A DNA stretch of 64,000 nucleotides from Pedobacter psychrophilus (GCF_001652725.1 NZ_LWHJ01000030.1:62001-126000), one strand, 5' to 3'. Shown: positions 50,253-58,773, counted from the stretch's first letter. The notes: generated by a model from the sequence alone, not told the origin. Numbers and translations are program-made.

Positions 50253-52094
50253 TTACTCTACCGTTACAGATTTTGCCAAGTTTCTAGGCTGATCTACGTT
50301 AGAGCCTCTCAAAACTGCAATATGATAGGATAATAATTGTAAAGGAATAGTTGCAATTAAAGGTAAAAAGGCTTCGTCGGTATGAGGGATTTCAATGGAG
50401 TAATCTGCCATTTTAGTTACTTCGGTATCGCCTTCGGTAACTATGGCAATCACCACGCCTTTTCTAGCTTTAACTTCCTGAATATTAGAGATTACTTTTT
50501 CATAAGATGAATTTTTGGTTGCAATAACTATTACCGGCATCTCTTCATCAATTAAAGCAATTGGTCCGTGTTTCATTTCTGCGGCTGGGTAACCTTCTGC
50601 ATGGATATAGGAAATTTCCTTTAATTTTAACGCACCTTCTAAAGCAACAGGGAATCCACTTCCTCTCCCTAAAAACAATGCGTTTCTAACGTCTTTAAAT
50701 TTTTCTGCTATGCTTAAAATATATTGATCAGATTGTAATGCTTTTTCTACCAGTTTAGGTATTCTTTCTAATTCTGATAAAAGACCAATTAATTTACTTT
50801 TAGCTATAGTCCCTTTGGTTTCGGCCATATAAAAAGCCATAAGCGTTAAGGCGGTTACTTGTGCAGTAAAGGCCTTGGTAGATGCAACTCCAATTTCTGG
50901 GCCAGCATGGGTATAAATACCAGCATGAGATAATCTTGGAATTGATGCGCCAACTACATTGCAAATCCCAAAAATGGTTGCTCCCTTTTCTTTTGCCATT
51001 TCAATGGCTGCCATCGTATCGGCAGTTTCGCCAGATTGTGAAATCGCAATTACAATATCATTTTCGTTAATAATTGGGTTTCTGTATCTAAATTCTGAAG
51101 CGTATTCTACTTCTACAGGTATCCTAGCGTACTCCTCAATTAAGTATTCTCCAACCAATCCTGCATGCCATGAAGTTCCACATGCAACTATAATTATACG
51201 CTGAGCATTTTTAAACTTTTCGGTATATTCTTTAATCCCACCTAATTGTACTTTACCTTCTAAAGGATAAATTCTCCCTCTCATACAATCATATATTGAT
51301 CTGGGTTGCTCGTAAATTTCTTTAAGCATAAAGTGTTCGTAACCACCTTTTTCCAGCATCTCTAACTTTATCTCTAACTCTTGTACATAAGGAGTTTTAA
51401 TGGTGTTATCTATCGTTCTGATAACCAACTCATCTGTTTTTAGATAAGCAATTTCATTATCATCTAAATAAATAACATTATTTGTATATTCTACTATTGG
51501 TGTAGCATCCGAGGCAATAAAATATTCTTTTTTACCAACGCCAATTACTAAAGGACTTCCTTTTCTAGCAGCAATAAGCATCTCAGGATCCTTCTTGCTC
51601 ATGATTACAATAGCGTAAGCACCTATTACCTCTTTTAATGCTTCTCTTACTGCTTGTTGTAAGTCTATGCCAGCTTTATTTTGAATATCTTCTATAAGAT
51701 GAATCAATACTTCTGTATCTGTATCACTTTTAAAAACATGACCTCTAGAAATCATTTCCTCTTTTAAAGCCCCATAATTTTCAATAATACCATTATGGAT
51801 GATCGCTAGATTTCCGCTTTCAGATTCATGTGGATGAGAGTTTCTATCTGTTGGCGCACCATGGGTTGCCCATCTTGTATGGCCCATCCCAATTACTCCA
51901 GATTTATCTTTTTCTTCTATAAAATTCTCAAGATCTTGTACTTTACCCGCCTTTTTGTAAATATTAAGGTGAGATTCTAAATCTAATAATGCAATACCAG
52001 CACTATCATACCCACGATATTCTAAACGCTGTAATCCTTTAATAATAATGGGATATGCATCCCTAAAACCGATGTAGCCAACAATTCCGCACAT
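50253..52094 (-). CDS. glmS: Glutamine--fructose-6-phosphate aminotransferase (isomerising)
   Basis: Makes glucosamine-6-phosphate for peptidoglycan and lipopolysaccharide. The start MCGIVGYIGFRDAYPII places the catalytic cysteine as residue 2 before Met removal; GHTRWATHGAPTDRNSHPH and YDSAGIALL are further glutaminase-domain blocks. The two SIS domains carry IIVACGTSWHAGLVGEYLIE, ISQSGETADTMAAIEMAK and LGRGSGFPVALEGALKLKE; the chain ends PRNLAKSVTVE as expected. Length is 613. There is no glmS ribozyme signature upstream; instead a perfect 18-bp inverted repeat and T-run abut the ATG. The 3' end is duplicated at 43604-43907. Confidence 0.98.
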   Translation of the reverse strand: MCGIVGYIGFRDAYPIIIKGLQRLEYRGYDSAGIALLDLESHLNIYKKAGKVQDLENFIEEKDKSGVIGMGHTRWATHGAPTDRNSHPHESESGNLAIIHNGIIENYGALKEEMISRGHVFKSDTDTEVLIHLIEDIQNKAGIDLQQAVREALKEVIGAYAIVIMSKKDPEMLIAARKGSPLVIGVGKKEYFIASDATPIVEYTNNVIYLDDNEIAYLKTDELVIRTIDNTIKTPYVQELEIKLEMLEKGGYEHFMLKEIYEQPRSIYDCMRGRIYPLEGKVQLGGIKEYTEKFKNAQRIIIVACGTSWHAGLVGEYLIEEYARIPVEVEYASEFRYRNPIINENDIVIAISQSGETADTMAAIEMAKEKGATIFGICNVVGASIPRLSHAGIYTHAGPEIGVASTKAFTAQVTALTLMAFYMAETKGTIAKSKLIGLLSELERIPKLVEKALQSDQYILSIAEKFKDVRNALFLGRGSGFPVALEGALKLKEISYIHAEGYPAAEMKHGPIALIDEEMPVIVIATKNSSYEKVISNIQEVKARKGVVIAIVTEGDTEVTKMADYSIEIPHTDEAFLPLIATIPLQLLSYHIAVLRGSNVDQPRNLAKSVTVE

Positions 52095-52099
52095 AAAAA

Positions 52100-52143
52100 A
52101 AACTATATTTTGTAGATAAGCGCTAATCTACAAAATATAGTTT
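52100..52143 (-). promoter_or_regulatory. Perfect 18-bp inverted repeat immediately before the glmS ATG
   Basis: AAACTATATTTTGTAGAT (52100-52117) and its exact complement (52126-52143) flank an 8-base loop. On the minus strand the stem is followed by eight T and then the glmS ATG, with no further spacing. It looks like the intrinsic terminator of the DUF4270 gene or an attenuator of glmS; the left arm also includes a near-consensus -7 element. Confidence 0.8.
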
Positions 52144-52168
52144 CAATTAAAATATTAAGGAAATAATT

Positions 52169-53581
52169 TTACTTCTGCTCTGTATAATAAATCTTTAGTT
52201 TTACTTTATAATTAGTAGCTGCAGCACCTCCAGTGATGGTTCTTCCTAAGTTATTAAAAACATTTACAGTTTTAGAAACTTCAGAATTTGGAGAATTTGT
52301 AGCTATATAATCATTAGGAGTTACGAAAGTGCCATAATTTTTTACCCTTCCACTTACTAAATCCTGTACATAACCCGTCATGTTAATTTTATATTCTTTA
52401 GGTGTAGCATTGTAAAAACCACCTACAAAATTAGGTCCTAAATACCTGCGATCAAAAGAAGTTTCGTCAGCAATAAATGTTGGTCTTTCTGCAATATCAT
52501 TTCTGTAAACTCTTAAGCGCTGAAGGGGTTTGTAAGGTGTTTCTGTTCCTGGAACCACCGTGAAAACCAATTCTGCCCGGTTAATTGTAATATTTTTGCC
52601 GAGATTTTTAATGGTATTAAGATAAGGGAAATCCACTTTTAATTGCGTACCGGATAAACCTTTAAGATATAATGTGGTGCTATTTTTAGCGGTACTTAGT
52701 AATTCAGTATTTACAACTGTGCCGGTTAAATCCCAAGATAATTCAGAAACTGCGTTTCCAATGTTTCCCTCAACATTTAGAGATGTGGTAACGGTATCTA
52801 CTACAGTACCAGCCTGCGGTTTTTTATAAAATAAATCTAATCTAGCAGCTCCTGATGTAAAAGTATCAAAAGAAAAAACCCCTCCATTTTGTGTTGTAGA
52901 AGTTTTATTTAAAGAAACGTATAAGCCTTTAAAAATAGCATTGAAAACCTTACTATTCAATAAGCTTACTGAATCTAATTTTAAAATGTTATTAGTAATA
53001 AAAGTTGGATCTAATTTAATCCTTAATTGAGGAATTACTCTTTTAACAGTATCTTTTTTACCAACAACAATATCCTGTATGGTTAAACTATCTTTAAAAT
53101 TTGCCCTAAAGTTTTTAGTGGCTAGTAAAGTGGATTTGGTTTTCCATTTTTTATTGTTGTAATAAGCTAAAGTTGGCTCGCCGTAAAGTGTTTCGTCGAG
53201 TTGTCTAACTTCTACTGTATAATTTGTGTTGATGCTATCGCCATAGAAGCCAACAAATGGTAGAACCAAAACAGCAGAATCTAAAACCGGTGTTTTACCA
53301 AAATTGAGTGCGGTACTTAATGATACAGCCAAAGCCATGTTTGAAGTAGTAATTCCAAAAACAGGGTCTTTAAAATAACCTAAAACACTTACTGCCGTCC
53401 CGTTAGCTACAACGGTATCTTGTTTAGCTAATTTGGTAATAACTGTAGATGTATCTACTAGTTTTGAATTGATATCTAAAGTTGGGTCAACATCTAATCC
53501 AATTGTTGATGCGTTTTTGCAACCTCCTAAAATAAAAAGACTTACTAACGTGGTTAATAAGCCTGATTTAATAAATTTCAT
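52169..53581 (-). CDS. DUF4270-domain lipoprotein
   Basis: Lipoprotein signal (LTTLVSLFILGGC, Cys21) followed by about 450 residues of beta-rich sequence; the DUF4270 blocks are seen in the N-terminal DVDPTLDINSKLVDTSTV, FGITTSNMALAVSLSTALNF and LNSKVFNAIFKGLYVSLNK regions. DUF4270 proteins are restricted to Bacteroidota and are presumed surface or periplasmic; no function is established. It is preceded by the short glycogen-synthase-like gene with 16 bp between, a pairing that I know from related genomes, and is followed by a strong stem before glmS. Confidence 0.9.
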   Translation of the reverse strand: MKFIKSGLLTTLVSLFILGGCKNASTIGLDVDPTLDINSKLVDTSTVITKLAKQDTVVANGTAVSVLGYFKDPVFGITTSNMALAVSLSTALNFGKTPVLDSAVLVLPFVGFYGDSINTNYTVEVRQLDETLYGEPTLAYYNNKKWKTKSTLLATKNFRANFKDSLTIQDIVVGKKDTVKRVIPQLRIKLDPTFITNNILKLDSVSLLNSKVFNAIFKGLYVSLNKTSTTQNGGVFSFDTFTSGAARLDLFYKKPQAGTVVDTVTTSLNVEGNIGNAVSELSWDLTGTVVNTELLSTAKNSTTLYLKGLSGTQLKVDFPYLNTIKNLGKNITINRAELVFTVVPGTETPYKPLQRLRVYRNDIAERPTFIADETSFDRRYLGPNFVGGFYNATPKEYKINMTGYVQDLVSGRVKNYGTFVTPNDYIATNSPNSEVSKTVNVFNNLGRTITGGAAATNYKVKLKIYYTEQK

Positions 53582-53597
53582 ATAATTCTAAATAGTT

Positions 53598-54422
53598 TTA
53601 AGCAACTGATATTAATACATCAGACGCAATTTCTTGGTAAAAATTGTAATAATTTTCCAAATCTAATGTAGAATCGTATTCTAAAACGGGTTTTTCTGAT
53701 TTTTTAACATAGTTTAACACCTCTTCAGATATTGTGTCGTCAGCAATAACAACGGCATCTGAATAATCAATAGCACCAATATTAAGTGATGTATGCGTTC
53801 CGTCATTATAGCTTTCTAAATCTTTACTTTCCATACCTTTCATCAAGGCTTTTTTAGTAAAATCTGCGCCTAATGAATTATCAAAACTTTGGTTATATAA
53901 AGAATAAACAATTTTAGCTTCTTTAAAAGTTGGATCGTCTTTGTAGCTGGTTTTTAGGTAAGCAGGAATCAAAGAGCTCATCCATCCATGGCAATGTACC
54001 ACATCAGGTGCCCAACCTAATTTCTTAACAGTTTCTAATGCACCTTTGCAAAAGAAAATTGCCCTCTCATCATTATCTGCATAAAACTTGCCTTTATTAT
54101 CATTAAAGACATATTTTCTGTGAAAGTAATCTTCATTGTCTAAGAAGTAAACCTGCATTCTTGCTGCCGGAATAGAAGCCACCTTAATGATTAAAGGGTT
54201 ATCCGTTTCATCAATAATAATGTTCATCCCAGAAAGTCTGATTACTTCATGTAATCTATTCCTTCTTTCATTAATGTTACCAAAACGAGGCATAAGAATT
54301 CTAATTTCGAATCCTTTTTCTTGCATTGCTTGTGGTAATGTTCTTGTGATTTTAGAAATTTTTGTCAGTTCAAGAAATGGTGACATTTCATGTGTGATAA
54401 ACAAAAGCTTGGTTTTTCCCAT
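53598..54422 (-). CDS. Glycogen/starch synthase N-domain protein (GT5 catalytic N-half only)
   Basis: The ATG at 54420-54422 is chosen because a consensus -7 element (54467-54474) lies 45 bases upstream, inside a longer alternative frame from 54497. The 274-residue product matches the N-terminal Rossmann half of GT5 glycogen synthases (KLLFITHEMSPFLELTKISK, PQAMQEKGFEIRILMPRFGN, CKGALETVKKLGWAPDVVHC, HGWMSSLIPAYLK). The ADP-glucose-binding C-terminal half is missing. The first lysine of the usual KxGG loop is replaced (TKIS). It is therefore unlikely to synthesise glycogen alone; such short forms are common in Bacteroidota. Confidence 0.85.
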   Translation of the reverse strand: MGKTKLLFITHEMSPFLELTKISKITRTLPQAMQEKGFEIRILMPRFGNINERRNRLHEVIRLSGMNIIIDETDNPLIIKVASIPAARMQVYFLDNEDYFHRKYVFNDNKGKFYADNDERAIFFCKGALETVKKLGWAPDVVHCHGWMSSLIPAYLKTSYKDDPTFKEAKIVYSLYNQSFDNSLGADFTKKALMKGMESKDLESYNDGTHTSLNIGAIDYSDAVVIADDTISEEVLNYVKKSEKPVLEYDSTLDLENYYNFYQEIASDVLISVA

Positions 54423-54466
54423 CCTAATCTTTGTTAAGTTTTTGTTAAGAAGTATTTTATAGAGCG

Positions 54467-54474
54467 CAAATATA
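54467..54474 (-). promoter_or_regulatory. -7 promoter element for the short GT5 gene
   Basis: TATATTTG on the minus strand (CAAATATA on the plus), 45 bases before the chosen ATG. It decides the start, since the longer frame would begin upstream of it. Confidence 0.6.
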
Positions 54475-54565
54475 CGGAATATATAGCAATTTTTCAATTA
54501 AGCAATTAAATGCTTTGTATATTTAGAACTAATTATACACTTTTGCCGATTAAAACCTTGCATTT

Positions 54566-55411
54566 TTGAAAATTTTTAGAACCCAAAAACAACTGACCGA
54601 TTTTTTAGGGACTTTAAATAATTCTATTCTAAAAATTGGATTTGTACCAACAATGGGTGCATTGCATCAAGGACACCTATCTTTAATCGAACAATCAAAG
54701 GAAATTTGTGATTTAACAATTGCTAGTATTTTTGTTAATCCTACTCAGTTTAATAACCCAAACGATTTATTAAAATATCCTAAACCCATTGAACAAGATA
54801 TAGCCATGCTTGAAAAAGCTGGTTGTGATGTGCTTTTTAATCCTGAAACAGATGAAGTCTATACAACTGAAGAGGAAATTTGGAATTATAATGTGGGCGA
54901 ACTTAACGCTTTGTTAGAAGGGGAGTTTAGACCAGGGCATTATTTAGGCGTAACACAAATTGTTTACAAATTATTTAACTGGGTTAAGCCAAATGTGGCT
55001 TTTTTTGGGCAAAAGGATTATCAACAATATTTAGTCATTAAAAAAATGGTTAAAGATTTTAATTTAAATATAGATGTTATTTCATGTTCAATTATCCGTG
55101 AAAAAGATGGCTTAGCAATGAGCTCTAGAAATATACGGCTAAATGCCGATGAACGTACCAAAGCACTAATAATCAATAAATCTTTAAAATTTGTAAAAGA
55201 AAATTTTGATCAGTTTAAGCTATCGGAACTAAAAGAACTAGCGAAAAACTTTTATAATGGTATTTATGGCGTGAAATTAGAATATCTTAAAATTTGTAAA
55301 CAAAATTCATTAAAAGAGATAACTGAAGAGAAAGATAAATCTAATGCCATTGCACTAATTGCTTGTTACGTGGGCGAAACAAGGCTAATAGATAATATGA
55401 TGCTTTCCTAA
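54566..55411 (+). CDS. panC: Pantoate--beta-alanine ligase
   Basis: Last step of pantothenate synthesis: joins pantoate and beta-alanine with ATP. The 281-residue protein shows the HIGH-type motif VPTMGALHQGHLSLIEQS, the IFVNPTQFNNPNDLLKYP block, FFGQKDYQQYLVIKKMV and the KMSSR-like LAMSSRNIRL. A TTG start at 54566 gives the normal N-terminus (KIFRTQKQLTDFL); no ATG is available. panD, which supplies beta-alanine, follows 35 bp later. Confidence 0.97.
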   Translation: MKIFRTQKQLTDFLGTLNNSILKIGFVPTMGALHQGHLSLIEQSKEICDLTIASIFVNPTQFNNPNDLLKYPKPIEQDIAMLEKAGCDVLFNPETDEVYTTEEEIWNYNVGELNALLEGEFRPGHYLGVTQIVYKLFNWVKPNVAFFGQKDYQQYLVIKKMVKDFNLNIDVISCSIIREKDGLAMSSRNIRLNADERTKALIINKSLKFVKENFDQFKLSELKELAKNFYNGIYGVKLEYLKICKQNSLKEITEEKDKSNAIALIACYVGETRLIDNMMLS

Positions 55412-55434
55412 CAATACTTTTAAATACTATTTTT

Positions 55435-55442
55435 TAAATTTG
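55435..55442 (+). promoter_or_regulatory. -7 promoter element before panD
   Basis: TAAATTTG fits TAnnTTTG and ends 4 bases before the panD ATG, so panD may have its own near-leaderless transcript besides read-through from panC. Confidence 0.45.
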
Positions 55443-55446
55443 CATC

Positions 55447-55797
55447 ATGATTATTGAAGTTTTAAAATCAAAAATCCATAGGGTAAAGGTTACTCAGTCT
55501 GAGTTAAATTATGTAGGTAGTATTACTATTGATGAAGATTTAATCGATGCTGCAAACATGATTCCTAATGAAAAAGTGCAAGTTGTAAATAACAACAATG
55601 GCGCTAGGTTTGAAACTTACATTATAAAAGGAGAACGTGGCAGCGGAACAATTTGCCTAAATGGTTCATGCGCTAGACTAGCCCAAATTGGAGATATAGT
55701 AATTATTGTATCTTACGCCCACTTAGAATTAGAAGAAGCTAAAAAACATGAGCCTGTTTTGGTTTTCCCTGATGAAAATAACCGTTTGATAAAATAG
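55447..55797 (+). CDS. panD: Aspartate 1-decarboxylase (pyruvoyl-dependent)
   Basis: Makes beta-alanine from aspartate. The 116-residue proenzyme has the self-processing site in [17 protein letters not shown] (cleavage between Gly and Ser forms the pyruvoyl group), preceded by [11 protein letters not shown]. The motif [20 protein letters not shown] and DIVIIVSYA complete the fold. It follows panC and is 3 bp ahead of the next gene. It needs PanZ in enteric bacteria, but not here. Confidence 0.97.
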   Translation: MIIEVLKSKIHRVKVTQSELNYVGSITIDEDLIDAANMIPNEKVQVVNNNNGARFETYIIKGERGSGTICLNGSCARLAQIGDIVIIVSYAHLELEEAKKHEPVLVFPDENNRLIK

Positions 55798-55800
55798 AAA

Positions 55801-56799
55801 TTGAAAATAAGCCCAATTGCATTTTTAAAATATACTTTATTTTTTTTGCTGGGCATAGCAATTACCTATTACCTTTTTAAAACTCAATACCATTCTAATT
55901 TTCCGGATGATTTAGCTAACGCTGATAAGACTTGGATTTTAATAACAGCTATAACTGTTATGATTCCACATTATTTGAGAGCATTACGCTGGAAATTGTT
56001 AATTCAACCTTTAAAGAAAAGTAAAACATCAACTTTAAATGTATTTAACGCTATCATGATTGGTTATTTTGCCAATTTAGCGTTGCCAAGAGCTGGTGAA
56101 ATAATGAGATGTGCCTGGCTATCTAAGAAAGAAGATTTAAGCACTGTTTCTCTGATTGGAACAGTAATTACTGAGCGAATCATTGATTTATTTGCTTTAG
56201 GGATAATTGTGTTGATGGGATTAGGTTTGTATTTTGAGATTATTCTTCATTTTACACAAGGCATTGATTTTAAGACATTAATATTATCTAAAATATATTT
56301 ATTTATAGGATTAATTTTGATTTTATTGATTGGAACTTATCTGATTTTTAAAATTTTTACTTCACAAAATAAACTCGCAATTAAAATAAAAGGTTTTATA
56401 AATCAACTAAAAGAGGGATTGTTGAGTTTAAAAAAAATGGAGCAACCATTTCTGTTTAGTTTTTATACAATCGCTATTTGGTTTTTTTATGTTTTTTCTA
56501 CCTATTGTGGGTTTAAAATGCTACAGGAAACTTCACATCTAACTTTATCTAATGCTTTATTAACCATTATTGGAGGTAGTTTTGGAATGATAGCTCCAAT
56601 CCAAGGAGGTATAGGTGCATTTCATTTTATGGTATCTCAATGTTTAATACTTCTAAATGTTAGTGCAGGACCTGCGTTAGTTTATGCAACTATTTTACAT
56701 GCCATACAAACTTTATTAGTAATCATTTTTGGTATTTTAGCATTGATAATAGGAATAGTTTATCAACCTAAACATAAAGTAGATGTTACAAAATCTTGA
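55801..56799 (+). CDS. YbhN/UPF0104 family membrane protein (lysylphosphatidylglycerol-synthase TM-like)
   Basis: A 332-residue membrane protein with about eight spans, starting at TTG 55801 after the panD stop. Conserved blocks are IPHYLRALRWKLLIQPLKK, FANLALPRAGEIMRCAWLSK, TVITERIIDLFAL and GGSFGMIAPIQGGIGAFHFM. It lacks the soluble aminoacyl-transfer domain of MprF, so it is not a lysyl-PG synthase; flippase-like roles are suspected for such proteins. It overlaps the next gene by 17 bp, which points to coupled translation. Confidence 0.9.
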   Translation: MKISPIAFLKYTLFFLLGIAITYYLFKTQYHSNFPDDLANADKTWILITAITVMIPHYLRALRWKLLIQPLKKSKTSTLNVFNAIMIGYFANLALPRAGEIMRCAWLSKKEDLSTVSLIGTVITERIIDLFALGIIVLMGLGLYFEIILHFTQGIDFKTLILSKIYLFIGLILILLIGTYLIFKIFTSQNKLAIKIKGFINQLKEGLLSLKKMEQPFLFSFYTIAIWFFYVFSTYCGFKMLQETSHLTLSNALLTIIGGSFGMIAPIQGGIGAFHFMVSQCLILLNVSAGPALVYATILHAIQTLLVIIFGILALIIGIVYQPKHKVDVTKS

Positions 56800-57286
56800 T
56801 ATTATCCAAAACAAAATATACGGTTCTTTAAAAGATTTTGAAGGGCAATTGAAGGTTTGGAAAAACGAAAATCAAAAATTGGTTTTTACCAATGGATGTT
56901 TTGATATTATGCACTTAGGTCATATAGATTATCTTTCTAAAGCTGCAGATTTAGGATCAAAATTGATTATTGGTTTAAATTCTGACGCTTCTACAAAAAA
57001 CCTAAAAGGTCCAACTAGACCAATTTGTGATGAAACATCCAGATCTAGTTTATTAGCTGCTTTATTTTTTGTAGATGCAGTTATTCTATTTGATGATGAA
57101 ACTCCTATAAAATTGATCTCTAACATTTTACCAAATGTTTTAGTTAAAGGCGCAGATTACACAATTGACCAGATAGTTGGCGCAAAAGAAGTTTTAGCAA
57201 ACGATGGCGATGTAAAAGCAATCTCATTTTTAGAAGGATATTCTACTTCTTCTATAGAAAAGCGAATAATAAAAGCACATCAATAG
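56783..57286 (+). CDS. rfaE2: D-glycero-beta-D-manno-heptose 1-phosphate adenylyltransferase
   Basis: A 167-residue adenylyltransferase that makes ADP-heptose precursor for the lipopolysaccharide core, equal to the C-terminal half of E. coli HldE. It has the nucleotidyltransferase HxGH signature in FTNGCFDIMHLGHIDYLSKA and the C-terminal LVKGADYTIDQIVGAKEV. The kinase half (RfaE1) is not in the window; Bacteroidota often keep it separate. The gene overlaps the preceding membrane-protein gene by 17 bp and ends the pan-linked operon. Confidence 0.93.
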   Translation: MLQNLDIIQNKIYGSLKDFEGQLKVWKNENQKLVFTNGCFDIMHLGHIDYLSKAADLGSKLIIGLNSDASTKNLKGPTRPICDETSRSSLLAALFFVDAVILFDDETPIKLISNILPNVLVKGADYTIDQIVGAKEVLANDGDVKAISFLEGYSTSSIEKRIIKAHQ

Positions 57287-57294
57287 ACCTTCAA

Positions 57295-57327
57295 TTTGCT
57301 ATGCTTGCATAATATTTATTATATTTG
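57295..57327 (+). promoter_or_regulatory. Consensus promoter ahead of a 290-base leader
   Basis: TTTG at 57295-57298 and TATATTTG at 57320-57327 with a 21-base spacer. The nearest gene start, the acyl-CoA dehydrogenase ATG, is at 57621. The transcript would carry foldback copy B in its leader, or the region is a separate non-coding RNA. Confidence 0.65.
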
Positions 57328-57405
57328 AAAACAGTGTTGGTTTAACTACAGAGGTCTCGGAGCTTTTCATAAAGAAAACAGAGAATTCTTTGATTGAGAT
57401 GATTC
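57328..57405. other. Intergenic sequence with degenerate CAGAG-type spacer
   Basis: CTACAGAGGTCTCGGAGC and AAACAGAGAATTC (57346-57388) resemble the CACAAAG/CACAGAG spacers of 33134-33240. No gene is seen between 57287 and 57620. Confidence 0.4.
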
Positions 57406-57543
57406 TTAAATATTTAAGGTTTGCGTTAGGGATAGCAGTGAAAATCCTTTTTGTTTTTCACAAAAAGATTGTATCCGCCAGCTGGCGGACCGACCCTTCC
57501 GCTAGCTAGTGGATGGGAAACGCCCAAATAATAAATATTTAAA
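57406..57543. repeat. Intergenic foldback element, copy B
   Basis: Flanked on both sides by TAAATATTTAA (57407-57417 and 57532-57542), itself palindromic. Inside are GCGTTAGGG (57423-57431) and GGGAAACGC, whose ends GCGTT/AACGC pair; CTTTTTG and CAAAAAG; the perfect 16-bp palindrome TCCGCCAGCTGGCGGA (57474-57489); and CCGCTAGCTAGTGG, nearly palindromic. It is related to copy A at 15854-15949 by the GTTAGGGA start, the AATCC/CATCC-T5 arm and the GAAACCC/GAAACGCCC end. No open frame. Confidence 0.7.
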
Positions 57544-57620
57544 TCAGAAAAAATTAAATCAATCCATATTACATCTACAATCAAATTTTAATCGAACAAA
57601 AACTATCATAATTTAAAACT

Positions 57621-58760
57621 ATGGATTTCCAGTTTACAGAGGAGCATTTAATGATACAACAGGCAGCAAGGGATTTTGCACAAACAGAATTAAAACCTGG
57701 TGTAATAGAGCGAGATGAGCATCAAAAATTTCCGACAGAGCAGGTGAGAAAATTAGGCGAGCTGGGCTTTATGGGAATGATGGTAGACCCAAAATACAAT
57801 GGTGCCGGGATGGATGTAATTTCTTACGTTTTGGTAATGGAAGAGCTTTCTAAAATTGATGCTTCTACATCTGTGGTGGTTTCTGTAAATAACTCTTTGG
57901 TGTGTTACGGTTTGGAAGCTTATGCAAATGAAGCACAAAAACAAAAGTATTTAAAGCCTTTGGCAACCGGAGAAAAAATTGGTGCCTTTTGTCTTTCTGA
58001 GCCTGAAGCGGGTTCTGACGCCACTTCGCAACACACAACTGCCGAAGATATGGGGGATTATTATTTACTAAACGGAACTAAAAATTGGATTACAAATGGA
58101 AGTACTGCCTCTATATATTTAGTAATTGCACAAACGCATCCAGAAAAAGGTAGTCATGGTATAAATGCTTTGATTGTAGAACGAGGAATGGAAGGTTTTG
58201 CAATTGGACCAAAAGAAAATAAATTAGGAATTAGAGGTTCTGATACGCACTCTTTGATGTTTACAGATGTTAAAGTGCCTAAAGAAAATAGAATTGGTGC
58301 AGATGGTTTTGGATTTTCTTTTGCGATGAAAACTTTGGAAGGTGGTAGAATTGGAATTGCTGCGCAAGCATTAGGAATTGCTTCAGGTGCTTTTGAATTA
58401 GCCAAACAATACGCAAAAGAGCGCAAGACTTTTGGAAAACCAATTTCAGAACATCAGGCTATTGCGTTTAAATTGGCAGATATGGCAACAGAAATTGAAG
58501 CCGCAAGATTACTGGTTTTGAAAGCCGCCTGGCTTAAAGACCAAGGTTTACCTTATGCACAAGCAAGTTCTATGGCTAAACTTTTTGCATCTGAAGTGGC
58601 TATGAAAACCACTGTAGAAGCTGTTCAAATTCATGGTGGATATGGTTTTGTAAAAGAATACCATGTGGAACGTTTAATGCGAGATGCTAAGATTACTCAA
58701 ATTTATGAAGGAACATCTGAAATTCAGAAAGTTGTAATTTCTAGGGAGATTTTGAGGTAG
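57621..58760 (+). CDS. Acyl-CoA dehydrogenase
   Basis: FAD enzyme that introduces the first double bond in fatty-acid beta-oxidation or in branched-chain amino-acid breakdown. The 379-residue protein has the standard blocks: CLSEPEAGSDATSQHTTAED, LNGTKNWITNGSTASIYLV, ERKTFGKPISEHQAIAFKLA and the C-terminal ITQIYEGTSEIQKVVISREI, in which the Glu of YEGTSE is the catalytic base of the short-chain type. The length and the sequence are close to the butyryl-CoA/short-chain subfamily. It stands alone between a long leader and its own terminator. Confidence 0.95.
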   Translation: MDFQFTEEHLMIQQAARDFAQTELKPGVIERDEHQKFPTEQVRKLGELGFMGMMVDPKYNGAGMDVISYVLVMEELSKIDASTSVVVSVNNSLVCYGLEAYANEAQKQKYLKPLATGEKIGAFCLSEPEAGSDATSQHTTAEDMGDYYLLNGTKNWITNGSTASIYLVIAQTHPEKGSHGINALIVERGMEGFAIGPKENKLGIRGSDTHSLMFTDVKVPKENRIGADGFGFSFAMKTLEGGRIGIAAQALGIASGAFELAKQYAKERKTFGKPISEHQAIAFKLADMATEIEAARLLVLKAAWLKDQGLPYAQASSMAKLFASEVAMKTTVEAVQIHGGYGFVKEYHVERLMRDAKITQIYEGTSEIQKVVISREILR

Positions 58761-58773
58761 TTAATTTAATTCG

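Noticed and set aside
52095-52168. glmS ribozyme before glmS.
   Set aside because: The gap to the previous gene is only 74 bases and holds a simple stem; the ribozyme core needs well over 100 bases.
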